From Hugenholtzia roseola DSM 9546 (GTDB lineage Bacteria > Bacteroidota > Bacteroidia > Cytophagales > Bernardetiaceae), in NCBI RefSeq assembly GCF_000422585.1, contig NZ_KE383879.1, positions 280,660-344,659 of the forward strand: a DNA stretch of 64,000 nt, read 5' to 3'. Shown here in pieces: positions 43,224 to 52,500 of the stretch. The translations under genes were made by a program, and so were the position numbers. The first letter of the stretch is position 1; each line of letters opens with the position of its first letter. The notes under the pieces were generated by a model. It saw only the letters and a list, made by a program, of their open reading frames with translations, made no database searches and had not been told where the DNA came from.

Positions 43224-43823
43224 TTAGACTTTGCTCATCATAAAAAACATCTCCGTCGCAATTTTTATAGAAACCTCGTCGTAGGTAAGAGCCTCCAAAG
43301 GCGTTCCCTCTGCCAACTTGGGGTCTTGGAAAGGAAGTGCAAAACGCGCCGCCGCACCTGCCACAGAGGGGCAACTTGTGTCGGCTTGCGAACAAAATAA
43401 AAGCGCGATAAAGTTTTTTTGCGGATTGCTTTTGTCGTAATAAAATTTTGAAAAAAGACTTAATTCTAAATCTTTTTCTATTTTGAGCCTATAAATGGGG
43501 TTTGTGTCCAAAGTTTGAATAGGCATTACAATCTCAAAACCTGCCCTTTTTAAGGCTGCAATCGTATTGAGATGACAAGCCGTAACCTCTGTGCCACCCG
43601 AAAAAACACTCACTTTTTCAATGCCATAATGTTGTGCGGCTTTTTGTAGCCAAACCTGCCCCAAATGGCTGCGTCGTGAATTGTGTGTACAAATTGTCGT
43701 AATTTGAATGGGCAAATTTTGTTTCTTTTTTTCGCTTATCTTAGCCGCAACCGTTTCTAAGACTTCCTTTCGCGCTTTGGGAATGGCAGAAAAAGAGGCG
43801 AGTATTTTTTCAATCAATTTCAT
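43224..43823 (-). CDS. arsC: ArsC-like low-molecular-weight phosphatase/arsenate reductase (copy 2)
   Basis: 199 residues, the paralogue of the gene at 18378-18989 with the same P-loop CTHNSRRSH near residue 44 and matching Cys positions (FCSQADTSCPSV). It is the last gene of the arsR-arsM-arsC unit, so it supplies arsenite for ArsM. The two copies are clearly diverged (different N termini and only partial identity by eye), so they are not a recent duplication. ATG at 43823. Confidence 0.8.
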   Translation of the reverse strand: MKLIEKILASFSAIPKARKEVLETVAAKISEKKKQNLPIQITTICTHNSRRSHLGQVWLQKAAQHYGIEKVSVFSGGTEVTACHLNTIAALKRAGFEIVMPIQTLDTNPIYRLKIEKDLELSLFSKFYYDKSNPQKNFIALLFCSQADTSCPSVAGAAARFALPFQDPKLAEGTPLEALTYDEVSIKIATEMFFMMSKV

Positions 43824-43852
43824 TTTTAATACGTTTATTTTTTAATAAAAAG

Positions 43853-43897
43853 TTGTCTTTGTAGGAACGAAATTAAAATTTGCTCCCACAAAGACAA
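43853..43897. repeat. intercistronic inverted repeat between arsM and arsC-like gene
   Basis: TTGTCTTTGT (43853-43862) and ACAAAGACAA (43888-43897), extendable to 16 bp with two mismatches. No T-run. The position resembles the hairpin between the arsF-like and arsG-like genes (16199-16249). Confidence 0.5.
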
Positions 43898-43913
43898 AAG
43901 CTATCTCACTTTT

Positions 43914-44846
43914 CTAACAACAACCCGAATTAGGGGCGCAAGTATTGGCGTTCTTTGTGTCTTTCTTGGGCGAAAAAAGGCGTTTGGCAGGCTCACTTTG
44001 GGGGTCTTTTTGTGCAAAAACCGTAATGCTAAAAATTCCTACTTCACCTTTTTTAAAATCTTGTATTTCTTTTTCTGAAAGATATTTTTCTAAAATATCG
44101 TCAGGTATGGAAATCGTCTTTTCTTTTTGTATGGTAATGTTTTCAAAACCCGCCTCTTTTATGGCTTGCAAGTAGTCGTTTTTTTGAATAGCGCCCGAAA
44201 CGCAACCTGCATACATTTCGGCATCTTTGCGCAAATTTTGTGGCAGTTCGCCCACTAATACTACGTCGGAAATGCTAAAATGTCCGCCTTTTTTCAAGGC
44301 ACGATACATCTGACTAAAAACTGCTTTTTTATTTGGCACAAGATTTAATACACAATTACTTACAATGACATCGATGGAAGCCTCTGTAATGGGCAAGTTT
44401 TCGATATCGCCCTTGCGAAATTCTACATTGTTGTAGCCTAATTTTTCTACATTCAGACGCGCTTTTTCGAGCATCTTATCCGAAAAATCTACGCCAATGA
44501 CTTTGCCATTCGCACCTGTTAGGTGGCGTGCCACAAAACAGTCGTTGCCTGCCCCTGACCCCAAATCGAGTACGGTATCGCCTTCTTTGATATGGGCAAA
44601 TTCGGTAGGCAAGCCACAGCCCAAACCCAAATCGGCATCTTGGGCATAGCCCTCGATGGTGGAATAATCGTCCATCATGATGTTGTAAATCTTATTAGAA
44701 GGCACAGTAGCACCGCAGCAGGAGGCGGCATTTAGGGTTTTTTCTTGGGTTGCGATACGGTCGTAACGCTCGCGCACCATTTCTTTGAGCGCAATTTCTT
44801 GGGCTTGGGAATCTATTGTGGAGTCGGAATTTTGAAGATTTTGCAT
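43914..44846 (-). CDS. arsM: arsenite S-adenosylmethionine methyltransferase ArsM
   Basis: 310 residues. Class I SAM methyltransferase: VLDLGSGAGNDCFVARHLTG is motif I and FRKGDIENLPITEASIDVIVSNCVLNLVP the later motifs. The Cys residues used to hold As(III) are visible in AASCCGAT, LGLGCGLPTEFAHIKEG, SNCVLNL and MYAGCVSGAI. It adds methyl groups to arsenite to give volatile or less toxic products. A C-terminal Cys-rich tail (APNSGCC) is extra. It lies between arsR2 (79 bp upstream) and the arsC-like gene (90 bp downstream). Confidence 0.95.
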   Translation of the reverse strand: MQNLQNSDSTIDSQAQEIALKEMVRERYDRIATQEKTLNAASCCGATVPSNKIYNIMMDDYSTIEGYAQDADLGLGCGLPTEFAHIKEGDTVLDLGSGAGNDCFVARHLTGANGKVIGVDFSDKMLEKARLNVEKLGYNNVEFRKGDIENLPITEASIDVIVSNCVLNLVPNKKAVFSQMYRALKKGGHFSISDVVLVGELPQNLRKDAEMYAGCVSGAIQKNDYLQAIKEAGFENITIQKEKTISIPDDILEKYLSEKEIQDFKKGEVGIFSITVFAQKDPQSEPAKRLFSPKKDTKNANTCAPNSGCC

Positions 44847-44925
44847 GAGCGGAAAAGAGAGTAGTGATTAGAAAATGATAAAAAAAACAGCGAAAAAACA
44901 GTGAAAAGAAGTTAAAAGGATTTTG

Positions 44926-45273
44926 TTAAATACAACAAGCTCCTTCTTGATGAGCGTCTTGATTGGGATTTTGGTTGAAAAAAAGTAAAACTTTTTCTTG
45001 AAACGCGCTCCAACCCTTTGGGTCTATGCAGTAACAGATACTCGTTCCCTCTATCGTACCTTGAATAATTTTAAGGCGTTTGAGTTCTTTGAGGTGCTGC
45101 GAAATAGTGGGCTGCGCCATGCCTATTTCTTCTACAATGTCATTTCCGATACAAGTTTTTACCTTTAAAAGATAACTAATAATTTTGAGCCGTGCAGGGT
45201 GCGATAGCACTTTTAGAAGTTCGGCTAACTCATTTTCTTGTTCGGTGAAAAGTTCTGTCTTTCGGCTGCCCAT
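44926..45273 (-). CDS. arsR: ArsR family regulator of arsenic operon 2
   Basis: 115 residues. Winged helix with LKVLSHPARLKIISYLLKVKTC, recognition helix MAQPTISQHLKELKRLKIIQGTI and wing TSICYCIDPKG. Cys residues at VKTCIGND, the wing CYC and the C-terminal GACCI could bind As(III). It is the first gene of operon 2. It differs clearly from ArsR1 (15148-15459), so the two loci are probably controlled separately. Confidence 0.92.
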   Translation of the reverse strand: MGSRKTELFTEQENELAELLKVLSHPARLKIISYLLKVKTCIGNDIVEEIGMAQPTISQHLKELKRLKIIQGTIEGTSICYCIDPKGWSAFQEKVLLFFNQNPNQDAHQEGACCI

Positions 45274-45346
45274 AGGAAGGATTGGATTGAGGTGCTACAT
45301 TGTTTTATTTGAATATAACGATAAAAGAAAGAAAAGGTTGCAGGGC

Positions 45347-45526
45347 AGTAGTGTTAAGTTCTGTAAAAAGCCTTGTTTTGTCAAAGTTTTATCAAATTTG
45401 ACACGAAATAAAATTTGGGACAAACCTTTTTTTAGGTCTGAAAGCCCTTTTTTATTTCAATCTCACTGCGGACAAGACATGCCTTGTCCCTACATTCGAA
45501 CTTAATTTTTAGAGTTTAACATCACT
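45347..45526. repeat. dispersed palindromic element, copy C
   Basis: 180 bp with terminal inverted repeats AGTAGTGTTAAGTTCT and AGAGTTTAACATCACT. The internal order matches copy B; the palindrome has lost bases (GGACAAGACATGCCTTGTCC). It lies between divergent arsR2 and the 45658 gene. Confidence 0.8.
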
Positions 45527-45657
45527 GGGTTGCAAAGGCGGCTTTTCTTTGTGTTAATTTTTCTTAACAGAAGATTTTTTGTATCTTGCTGGGGCGTACC
45601 TATTGCTTTTGTTAGTTCAAAATCATAGTTTTTTATTCTTTTTATACTTGCTTTTTT

Positions 45658-46089
45658 ATGACTTCAATTTGTATTTTTGAAAGCCCTACGGCAGAGCTTT
45701 TGTATCTTAGCGAGTTTTCAGCCCTTTGGCTCACTTGGCGCAAGCAGGCAAATCATCAGGAGTATCGCCAAATTTTGAGCAAGGTCTTGGATTATATGCA
45801 GGAAAGGCGCGTCAATCTTTTTATTAGCAATATGCAAAAGGCAGGCGTAGTGTCGATAGAAAACCAAACATGGTTTCGCGAGCAGGCTGTTCCGCAGGCG
45901 GTAGAATTAGGCTTAAAAAGAGTTGCGATTGTACTTTCGGAAGATGTGTTTAACCGTTTCTATCTGACCCAAGCGGTTCAGAAGTTGGCGCAGCAGGGCT
46001 TGAACTTAGAATTTCACTACTTCAAATCTATTGCACCGATTGAGAGTTGGCTTAATCAGATGCAGGGCGAATTGGCGGCACAATCCTAA
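45658..46089 (+). CDS. hypothetical protein, STAS/SpoIIAA-like fold possible
   Basis: 143 residues, cytosolic. Weak resemblance to SpoIIAA/STAS-like proteins common in Cytophagales: FESPTAELLYLSEFSALWLTW, then YRQILSKVLDYMQERRVNLFISNMQKAG, LGLKRVAIVLSEDVFNRFYLTQA and FKSIAPIESWLNQ. The fold is inferred from alternating strands and helices. ATG at 45658; a TATCTTGC box about 65 bp upstream may be the promoter. Confidence 0.65.
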   Translation: MTSICIFESPTAELLYLSEFSALWLTWRKQANHQEYRQILSKVLDYMQERRVNLFISNMQKAGVVSIENQTWFREQAVPQAVELGLKRVAIVLSEDVFNRFYLTQAVQKLAQQGLNLEFHYFKSIAPIESWLNQMQGELAAQS

Positions 46090-46115
46090 GAAAGAGGCAG
46101 TTTTAAAGGATAAAA

Positions 46116-46147
46116 TTTTGTTTTTCGAGGTAAAAAATGTATCTTTG
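46116..46147 (+). promoter_or_regulatory. promoter of phaC
   Basis: TATCTTTG (46140-46147) is an exact TAnnTTTG match, with TTTTG (46116-46120) 19 bp upstream as the -33 element. The leader to the ATG at 46320 would be about 165 nt. Confidence 0.65.
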
Positions 46148-46196
46148 GCAATATATCGCACTTGAAAGAAAGCAAGGCTTTGCGCCGAATTTCCCT

Positions 46197-46307
46197 ATGA
46201 AGGGCAACTTTGCCGCTGCAAGACCAGAAATCTTATCTTTGATTTCTTACCCTCAATTTCTTACTCTCGATTTGCTATTTTCGGTCATTTCTCCACACTT
46301 TTATTAA
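46197..46307 (+). other. possible upstream ORF in the phaC leader
   Basis: ATG 46197 to TAA 46305-46307 gives 36 codons starting MKGNFAAARPEIL, ending 12 bp before the phaC ATG. Low confidence; may be chance. Confidence 0.2.
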
Positions 46308-46319
46308 CAATTTTCTATT

Positions 46320-47384
46320 ATGGTGCAAGATACTCAGGTTTTTGTCAATCTCGCAAAAGAGTTTGTAGAGCAGTCGGAAAAACTCATGAAAGGCTACCAA
46401 CTTCTTAGCGAAGTGGAAGAGATAGATGTCGCGACTGCCAATAAGGTCTGTGTTTGGCAGGAAGACAAAGTGCGCCTTTTTCACTATGAAAGCGACAAGG
46501 TCAAGCACAAAACGCCCCTGCTCATCTCCTACGCGCTGGTCAATCGCTTCGATATGATGGACTTGCAACCCGACCGTAGCTTTATCCGCAAGTTGCTCAA
46601 CGAAGGCTTAGATATTTACCTCATAGACTGGGGCTACCCCACACGCGCCGACCGCTATCTGACCATGGACGACTACATCAATGGCTACCTCAATAGCTGC
46701 GTCGATTACATTCGCAAGAGTCATAAGCTACAAAAAGTGAACCTTTTGGGCGTTTGTCAGGGCGGCACTTTTTCCACTATCTATTCGGCACTCAATCCCG
46801 ATAAGATTAAAAATCTCATCACCTTAGTTGCGCCTTTTGATTTTTCTACCGAAGACGGTTTGCTTTTCAAATGGTCGCGCGATTTAGATGTAGATAAGGT
46901 AGTAGATGCCAACGACGGCTTAGTACCCGGCGAATTTCTCAATATGGGCTTCGATATGCTCAAACCCATCAGCAAGGTACGCAAGTACGTAACGATAGCC
47001 GACATGCTACAAGATAAAGATAAGATGATGAACTTTTTGCGCATGGAGCATTGGGTAGGCGATAGCCCCTCGCAGGCAGGCGAATGTTACCGTCAGTTTA
47101 TTAAAGATTTGTACCAGCAAAACAAGCTCATCAAGGGCGAATTTGAATTGGCAGGAGAGCGCGTGGAGCTAAAAAATATCACCATGCCCGTCCTAACGAT
47201 TTACGCTTCGGAAGACCACTTAGTTCCGCCTTCGGCTACCAAACCGCTCAATGACCATGTAGGCTCGAAAGATAAAACCCTTTATGAATTTCCGGGGGGA
47301 CATATCGGCGTTTTTGTAGGCAGCCGCTCGCAAAAAGAACTTGCGCCGCGCGTTTCAACTTGGCTATTAGAGCGCGACAATTAG
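46320..47384 (+). CDS. phaC: class III polyhydroxyalkanoate synthase subunit PhaC
   Basis: 354 residues, the class III length. Alpha/beta hydrolase with lipase-like box LLGVCQGGTFS (nucleophile Cys), the Asp in YASEDHLVPP and the His in FPGGHIGVFVG. It links hydroxyacyl-CoA units into storage polyester. Class III enzymes need PhaE, and none is seen in this window. ATG at 46320, downstream of a clear promoter. A terminator follows. Confidence 0.92.
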   Translation: MVQDTQVFVNLAKEFVEQSEKLMKGYQLLSEVEEIDVATANKVCVWQEDKVRLFHYESDKVKHKTPLLISYALVNRFDMMDLQPDRSFIRKLLNEGLDIYLIDWGYPTRADRYLTMDDYINGYLNSCVDYIRKSHKLQKVNLLGVCQGGTFSTIYSALNPDKIKNLITLVAPFDFSTEDGLLFKWSRDLDVDKVVDANDGLVPGEFLNMGFDMLKPISKVRKYVTIADMLQDKDKMMNFLRMEHWVGDSPSQAGECYRQFIKDLYQQNKLIKGEFELAGERVELKNITMPVLTIYASEDHLVPPSATKPLNDHVGSKDKTLYEFPGGHIGVFVGSRSQKELAPRVSTWLLERDN

Positions 47385-47404
47385 ACCTAAAAAATCGTTT
47401 TTCT

Positions 47405-47447
47405 CAAACCCTAAGTTTCTCAAAGGCACTTAGGGTTTGTTTTTTAA
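47405..47447. terminator. terminator between phaC and nadC
   Basis: CAAACCCTAAG (47405-47415) and CTTAGGGTTTG (47429-47439) form an 11-bp stem, followed by a T-run to the right. Shared CCCTAAG core with 2488-2520 and 29625-29659. Confidence 0.85.
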
Positions 47448-47461
47448 TTTTGTTAGAAATT

Positions 47462-48337
47462 TCACTTTTTCGCCTTCAAACTCAAATCCAGACTTTGGTA
47501 AGAGTGCGTCAATGCCCCTACCGAAATGCTATCTACGCCTGTTTCGGCTACGGCGGCAATCGTTTCGAGGGTAATGCCCCCCGAAGCCTCTGTTTCAAAT
47601 CGCCCATTGATAAGCGCGACGGCAGTTTTCATAGTGTCTATGTCCATATTGTCGAGCATAATGACATCTATCCCACCCACTTCTAAGACTTGTTTTACTT
47701 CTTCCAAATTTCGGGTTTCTATTTCGATGGGTAGCTTCTGCCCGTTTTTTTCTAAATATTGCTGTGCCGCTTCTATGGCTGCTCTGATGCCACCTGCAAA
47801 ATCTACGTGGTTGTCTTTGAGCATTATCATATCAAAAAGCCCAAAACGGTGATTTGTGCCGCCGCCAATGCGTACCGCCCATTTTTCGGTTAGGCGCGAA
47901 TTAGGTGTGGTCTTGCGCGTGTCTAAAATCTTGGCTTGGGTATGCGAAACGGCTTGGACGTATTTTTGTGTGAGCGTCGCAATTCCGCTCATGCGCTGCA
48001 TGCAATTTAGCACCACTCTTTCGGCAGTTAGAATGGATTGCGCCCTTCCACTGACCTCGAAAGCAATTTGCCCTTTTTGTACTGCTTCGCCCTCTTTTTT
48101 AAAAAAAGTAAGTTTCAAATCTTTATCTACCTGCTCAAAAATAAGTTTTGCCAATTCTACACCTGCCAAAATGCCGTTGTCTTTGATAAGAAGTTGCGCC
48201 GTATTTTGTGCCGTTTCGGGAATGGCTGCTAAGGCAGAATGGTCACCGAAAAAGGCAACTGCTCCCTTTCCGTTGTCTTCGGCTAAGGCATTTGCAATAA
48301 ACTGCTGGAGGGCGGCAGGCGTGAGGTAGTTGTGCAT
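47462..48337 (-). CDS. nadC: nicotinate-nucleotide diphosphorylase (carboxylating), NadC
   Basis: 291 residues. Converts quinolinate and PRPP to nicotinate mononucleotide in NAD synthesis. Type II phosphoribosyltransferase landmarks: LTAERVVLNCMQRMSGIATLT, ILDTRKTTPNSR, GGGTNHRFGLFDMIMLKDNH, IEIETRNLEEVKQVLEVGG, EASGGITLETIAAVAETGVDSISVGALTHS. Normal length. No nadA/nadB nearby. ATG at 48337. The nearest upstream minus-strand gene is the coiled-coil protein, 43 bp away, so they may share a transcript. Confidence 0.95.
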   Translation of the reverse strand: MHNYLTPAALQQFIANALAEDNGKGAVAFFGDHSALAAIPETAQNTAQLLIKDNGILAGVELAKLIFEQVDKDLKLTFFKKEGEAVQKGQIAFEVSGRAQSILTAERVVLNCMQRMSGIATLTQKYVQAVSHTQAKILDTRKTTPNSRLTEKWAVRIGGGTNHRFGLFDMIMLKDNHVDFAGGIRAAIEAAQQYLEKNGQKLPIEIETRNLEEVKQVLEVGGIDVIMLDNMDIDTMKTAVALINGRFETEASGGITLETIAAVAETGVDSISVGALTHSYQSLDLSLKAKK

Positions 48338-48380
48338 CTTTACTTTTTTGTTTTCTTATTTTTTATTTTTTTGAAAAACC

Positions 48381-49301
48381 TTAATTGTGCAGCATATAGA
48401 CCACAAAGACGATAAACATCACAATCACCGAAACAATAGCCACAATTTTGAGAGCATAGTTTTGGTCTTCGGTCTGCTGCGAGGGTGAGCTTACCTGCTG
48501 CAAATTGCCGTTGTTTTGTTTGATAGGGTGAATTTCTTTCAAGATGCGAAGCTCGGCTTTGGCATCATTGAGGTCTATTTTTGCCTGATTCAATTCGGTG
48601 CGCGTCTGGCTTAGGTCTTCCATGAGCTTATTGACCTGATTTTGCAATTCGCGCTCATGCGTTTGGGCAATGTTGTATTTCTGATTGACAACGCGCAACT
48701 CTTCCTGCAAATTTTTGAGTGCATTTTGGTCTTGTCGTGCCTGCTCCTGCGCTTGTAGAAATTGGTCTTGTGTGGCTTTAATAAGGGCATTTTGCTCTTT
48801 GTTGCGCTCGGTAAGGGCAGCCACTTCGTTGGCACGTGTGTCGATGATGCGTAGAAGCTGATTTTTGTCGTCTTTGAGGGTATTGATTTGCTTGTTTAGC
48901 TCGTCGATGGTTTGCGCTTTTGCCTCCATTTGGGCGACTTTGGCATCTACCTGCCCCTGCCTTTGCAGTGCCTCGTCTTTGTGTTTTTGCGCCTGCGTCT
49001 GCATTTCTTTGAGTTGTGCCTCTAAGCCTTCAATGGTTTTGAGATGCTCCAGATTCGCTTTTTTTATCTCTTCGAGCAAAAAGTTGTCCTCGATTTTTTC
49101 CACATTTTTAGGCGAAGCCGAAGCCGAAAACATATAAGCCACAAACGCCGCTACCCCAATACCAAGCAGGGCAAGCATAACCAACTGCAAGGGACTAAAA
49201 CGGGTATTGAAGTCATTTTTGAAAAAATTTTGGTTCGTTTTCACGTTGCGTTGGGTTTGAACTTGTTTTAAACTTGGGTAAAACTTAGCTTTGAAAAGCA
49301 A
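48381..49301 (-). CDS. coiled-coil membrane protein, hypothetical
   Basis: 306 residues. One helix near residues 40-62 (QLVMLALLGIGVAAFVAYM), a long coiled coil (about 75-265, rich in Q, E, K; QNALIKATQDQFLQAQEQARQ) and a second helix at the C terminus (ALKIVAIVSVIVMFIVFVVYML). The coil probably spans a compartment or forms a filament between two membrane anchors. The start is uncertain: TTG at 49301 opens the frame, GTG at 49244 is an alternative. Function unknown. Confidence 0.65.
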   Translation of the reverse strand: MLFKAKFYPSLKQVQTQRNVKTNQNFFKNDFNTRFSPLQLVMLALLGIGVAAFVAYMFSASASPKNVEKIEDNFLLEEIKKANLEHLKTIEGLEAQLKEMQTQAQKHKDEALQRQGQVDAKVAQMEAKAQTIDELNKQINTLKDDKNQLLRIIDTRANEVAALTERNKEQNALIKATQDQFLQAQEQARQDQNALKNLQEELRVVNQKYNIAQTHERELQNQVNKLMEDLSQTRTELNQAKIDLNDAKAELRILKEIHPIKQNNGNLQQVSSPSQQTEDQNYALKIVAIVSVIVMFIVFVVYMLHN

Positions 49302-49482
49302 ATGCGTAGCGTATTTTTGTAGGAAAAAAGAAAAAAATAAAACTTTTCCTACCTACTGCCCTGCATAGACTTTGTTTTTGGCTTTTCAGGCGTAATAATC
49401 GTAATTTTTTTTGGCAAAAGCAAATGTAATGCCCCAAAGCCCCTTTGTTTATTTGGTCTGAAAACATACATTTGCCCTACAA

Positions 49483-49503
49483 GGGACAAGGCTACCTTGT
49501 CCC
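49483..49503. repeat. palindromic core of the dispersed element
   Basis: GGGACAAGG-CTA-CCTTGTCCC, a 9-bp perfect palindrome with a 3-nt centre, in the short gap before the 1389-residue gene. It matches the palindromic core of copies A-C. Confidence 0.6.
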
Positions 49504-49534
49504 TACAAATAGACAAAGGCGAATCAATACGCGC

Positions 49535-52500
49535 CTACGCCAATTTGCCGTATTCCAAACTAAGGGAATCGGCAAAACTGCCCATCACCTGCTGGGGCGT
49601 GCCACCTTTAAAGCCCAACTTGTTCATTTCCTGCGTAAATTCGAAAGACTTTTGGGGGTCAAATTCCATGTCGGTAGGATATTTTTTTACCGCCTCCATG
49701 CCTGCTTTCGTTTTGGGGTCGATTTCGGGCATCTCGATGTCTTGCTTGGCATAACCTTCGCGCACTTTTTCGAGGGTCTTGACTCCCTTTTGTGCCTGCG
49801 CGACGGCTTCGGAATGTTGCACGTGTGAAGGGTGATTGGGCTGCTCGAAATTGGTCAGGACTTTTTCTTTATACATTTCGCCCATGCCTTTGGGGTCATA
49901 GAGTTTGCCCTCTCCCCGCTCTACGGCGTTGATGTTGGGTTCTCGGATTTCGATAAGCACGTCGCCGTTTTTATTTTTGGTCAGATGGTGGTCGGAATAG
50001 TCGGGACAGGCTTCGGCATGTTTTCTATCCGTCGGCGTGATGTTGCGTTCCTTTGCCCAATCTGCATCAGATACGCCCTGCGGTTTGCCGCTCACTTCGC
50101 CAAAGATTTGTAGCGATTTTTCTTGCCATTTATTGGCAGGATATTCATGGTACAATTTTTTGCCGCTGGGGTCTTTGACATCTATCAAAACGCGGTAGTC
50201 GCGGTCGGTATTGATGGAGGCATCATCGAATTTGCCATCAGGACTACGAAAATCGTGGATATAGATGTCGTCTTCGGTGTAGCCTTCGAAGCCCTGCTTT
50301 TTCAAATCGTCTAAGATGTGCTTTTTGAGTTTGCTATCGTGCGCCTGCATGATTTTGTCGCGGGTATGATTGAAGGCGCGACGCATATCGGGGTCGAAGT
50401 TTTTGAGGCTGCGCATCATTTGTGGGTTTCGCATGGCGTGCATGACATCGGCTTCGGAAATGCTGTATTCGCCTGTTTTCGGATTTTTTTTGAAAATATC
50501 ACGCGCTTTTTTGTGTTCGGGAGTCATTTCAGCAAGTTGCTTGCTTTCCATTTCGGCTCTGCATTTTTTGACCAAAAAAGAAACAATTAGCTCATCTCTG
50601 ATTTCGGCTGCTACGGTTTTGAGAGCCTCCACTACGGATTTTTCTTCCCAAAAAACATTGTAACAAAAATGATACGCAATATAAGCCGACCATGCAATCA
50701 CTAAGGCGCGTTTATCGCCTACGCCCCCGCGCGAGCGGATAATCTCCTTGATTCTATCCACATCTACCAACCGCCCTTCGGTAGCTTTGAAAAGTGAGTG
50801 AATGGTGAAATTTTCACTAAACCACTTGTTCATATCCTTGCCTTCCAGATGCCACTGCAAGGCACTGATGCTGTGCGTTTTTGCCATACTTACGGCAGGT
50901 GCATAAGGACCGAAAAACGTTGCCGAAACGACATTGAAGGCTAAATCGCCTGCCCATTGTACCCATTCGAGCCAATATTCTACCTTTCCGTTCCATTCGG
51001 CATCTTGCATATAGGCTCTGCCCTGTTTGAGAATCGCCTCTACATTGCGCTCGTGAATATCGTGTCGCAATTTGTAAAGCCCTTCTTTGCCCAAATGCAC
51101 TTTCTCTTTCTGAACCAACTGCAACATTTCGGCTATCTTTTCGGCAGGCACGTGTTTTTTGATGTAGGTAATGATTTTTTCGTACTCTGCCTCTGCCTCC
51201 TCTTGGGGTGAAAGTTTTTTGCCAACAAATTCAGGCTCGATAAGCCACTCGAAATCGCGCTTTGCCAAAGGCGAATGGGCTTTGATAAGCAAGCGCACAG
51301 GGTACGATTTTTCATCTATTGGCACTGCATTTTGCGCAATAATCTGATACAAAGCACGCCCCTGCTCAAAGGTATCGAGGTAATGAAAGGTGAGGTCGGC
51401 GACGGCTAAAAGATTTTCCACTTTCTTTTCTTTTTGCTGCGATTTGAACACAAATTCCAACTTTTCTACCGCCTTTGGGTCGGGGATAAGTTCCATCTTT
51501 TGCGCATCATAGACCAAAACAGAAATCTGCCATTGTCGCATTGCCTTTTCTTCATCTGCCGCAATTTGCTCTCCCTTCCAAATTTGAATCCCCTCTTGCA
51601 ATAGCGTAACTTTGAGATGCCTTTCGTTGGTTGTCTGCAAGTTAGATTTGGCTTGTAGGATAACGGTATTGAAAAGTTCGGTAGCTTTTGGCGGCAGGGG
51701 TGCTGTGGGCGCAGCAAATTCTATGAGGGCTTCTTTGTTGTTTTGTGGGATAACTTTGAGTTGGGTCAGGGCTTCGCCTTCTTTGCTATAATGCGCCGAA
51801 AAAGTCCATTTTTCGCTGCTATTTGTGGCTACGGCTGCCCGTATCTGCACGCGCGGCGCATCTTTACCACTTGCCAAATAAGGGTAATGAATCGTATCCC
51901 TATCCACATCTAAGACGGCTTCGCCTTGCAAAGGAAAATCTACGACGCGCGAAAAAGTTTGCCCCTCAAAATTTGTCCAGACGCGCACACTTACGGCGGC
52001 AGGGCGTGGATTAAGGCTGCTATTGGGGTCGGGGTCGGAGGCTTGTATCGCTACGGCTTTCCAACCGTCCTTCATTTGCGGTTCGGACATATCGAGCCAG
52101 TCTGCACCTTGTGGCATTTTTTCTATGTGCAGGTTCTGATTGGCAGCGGCTAAGGCAGGGTCGTCAGGATTTTTGAGGTTCGTAAGTTGGGCATAAAAAT
52201 AGATGACATCTTTGCCGTCAGGGATAAGTTCGGTCTTTTCGGCAGGGAGCTGCATGGTGCGCAGTTCGTATTCCGATTTTTGACTTTGCACCTGAATCAA
52301 TAACCTTTCCTGCACAATTTTACTCTGCACACTCGCCCCCACATTGACAAAAAATTGGCTTTGGTTAGGGCTTTGGGTTAGTTGTAAGAAGGTCTGCAAC
52401 GTGCCGCGCCCCGTTTCGGGCAAAATTTGCAGGGCTGCCGATTCGCTTTTGAGCCAAATTTGGGCATCAGAAGCGATATTTTGCGTGCCGTCTGCCTCAA

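Noticed and set aside
47856-48329. 157-residue ORF opposite nadC
   Set aside because: Shadow of the nadC reading frame; composition is typical of an antisense frame.
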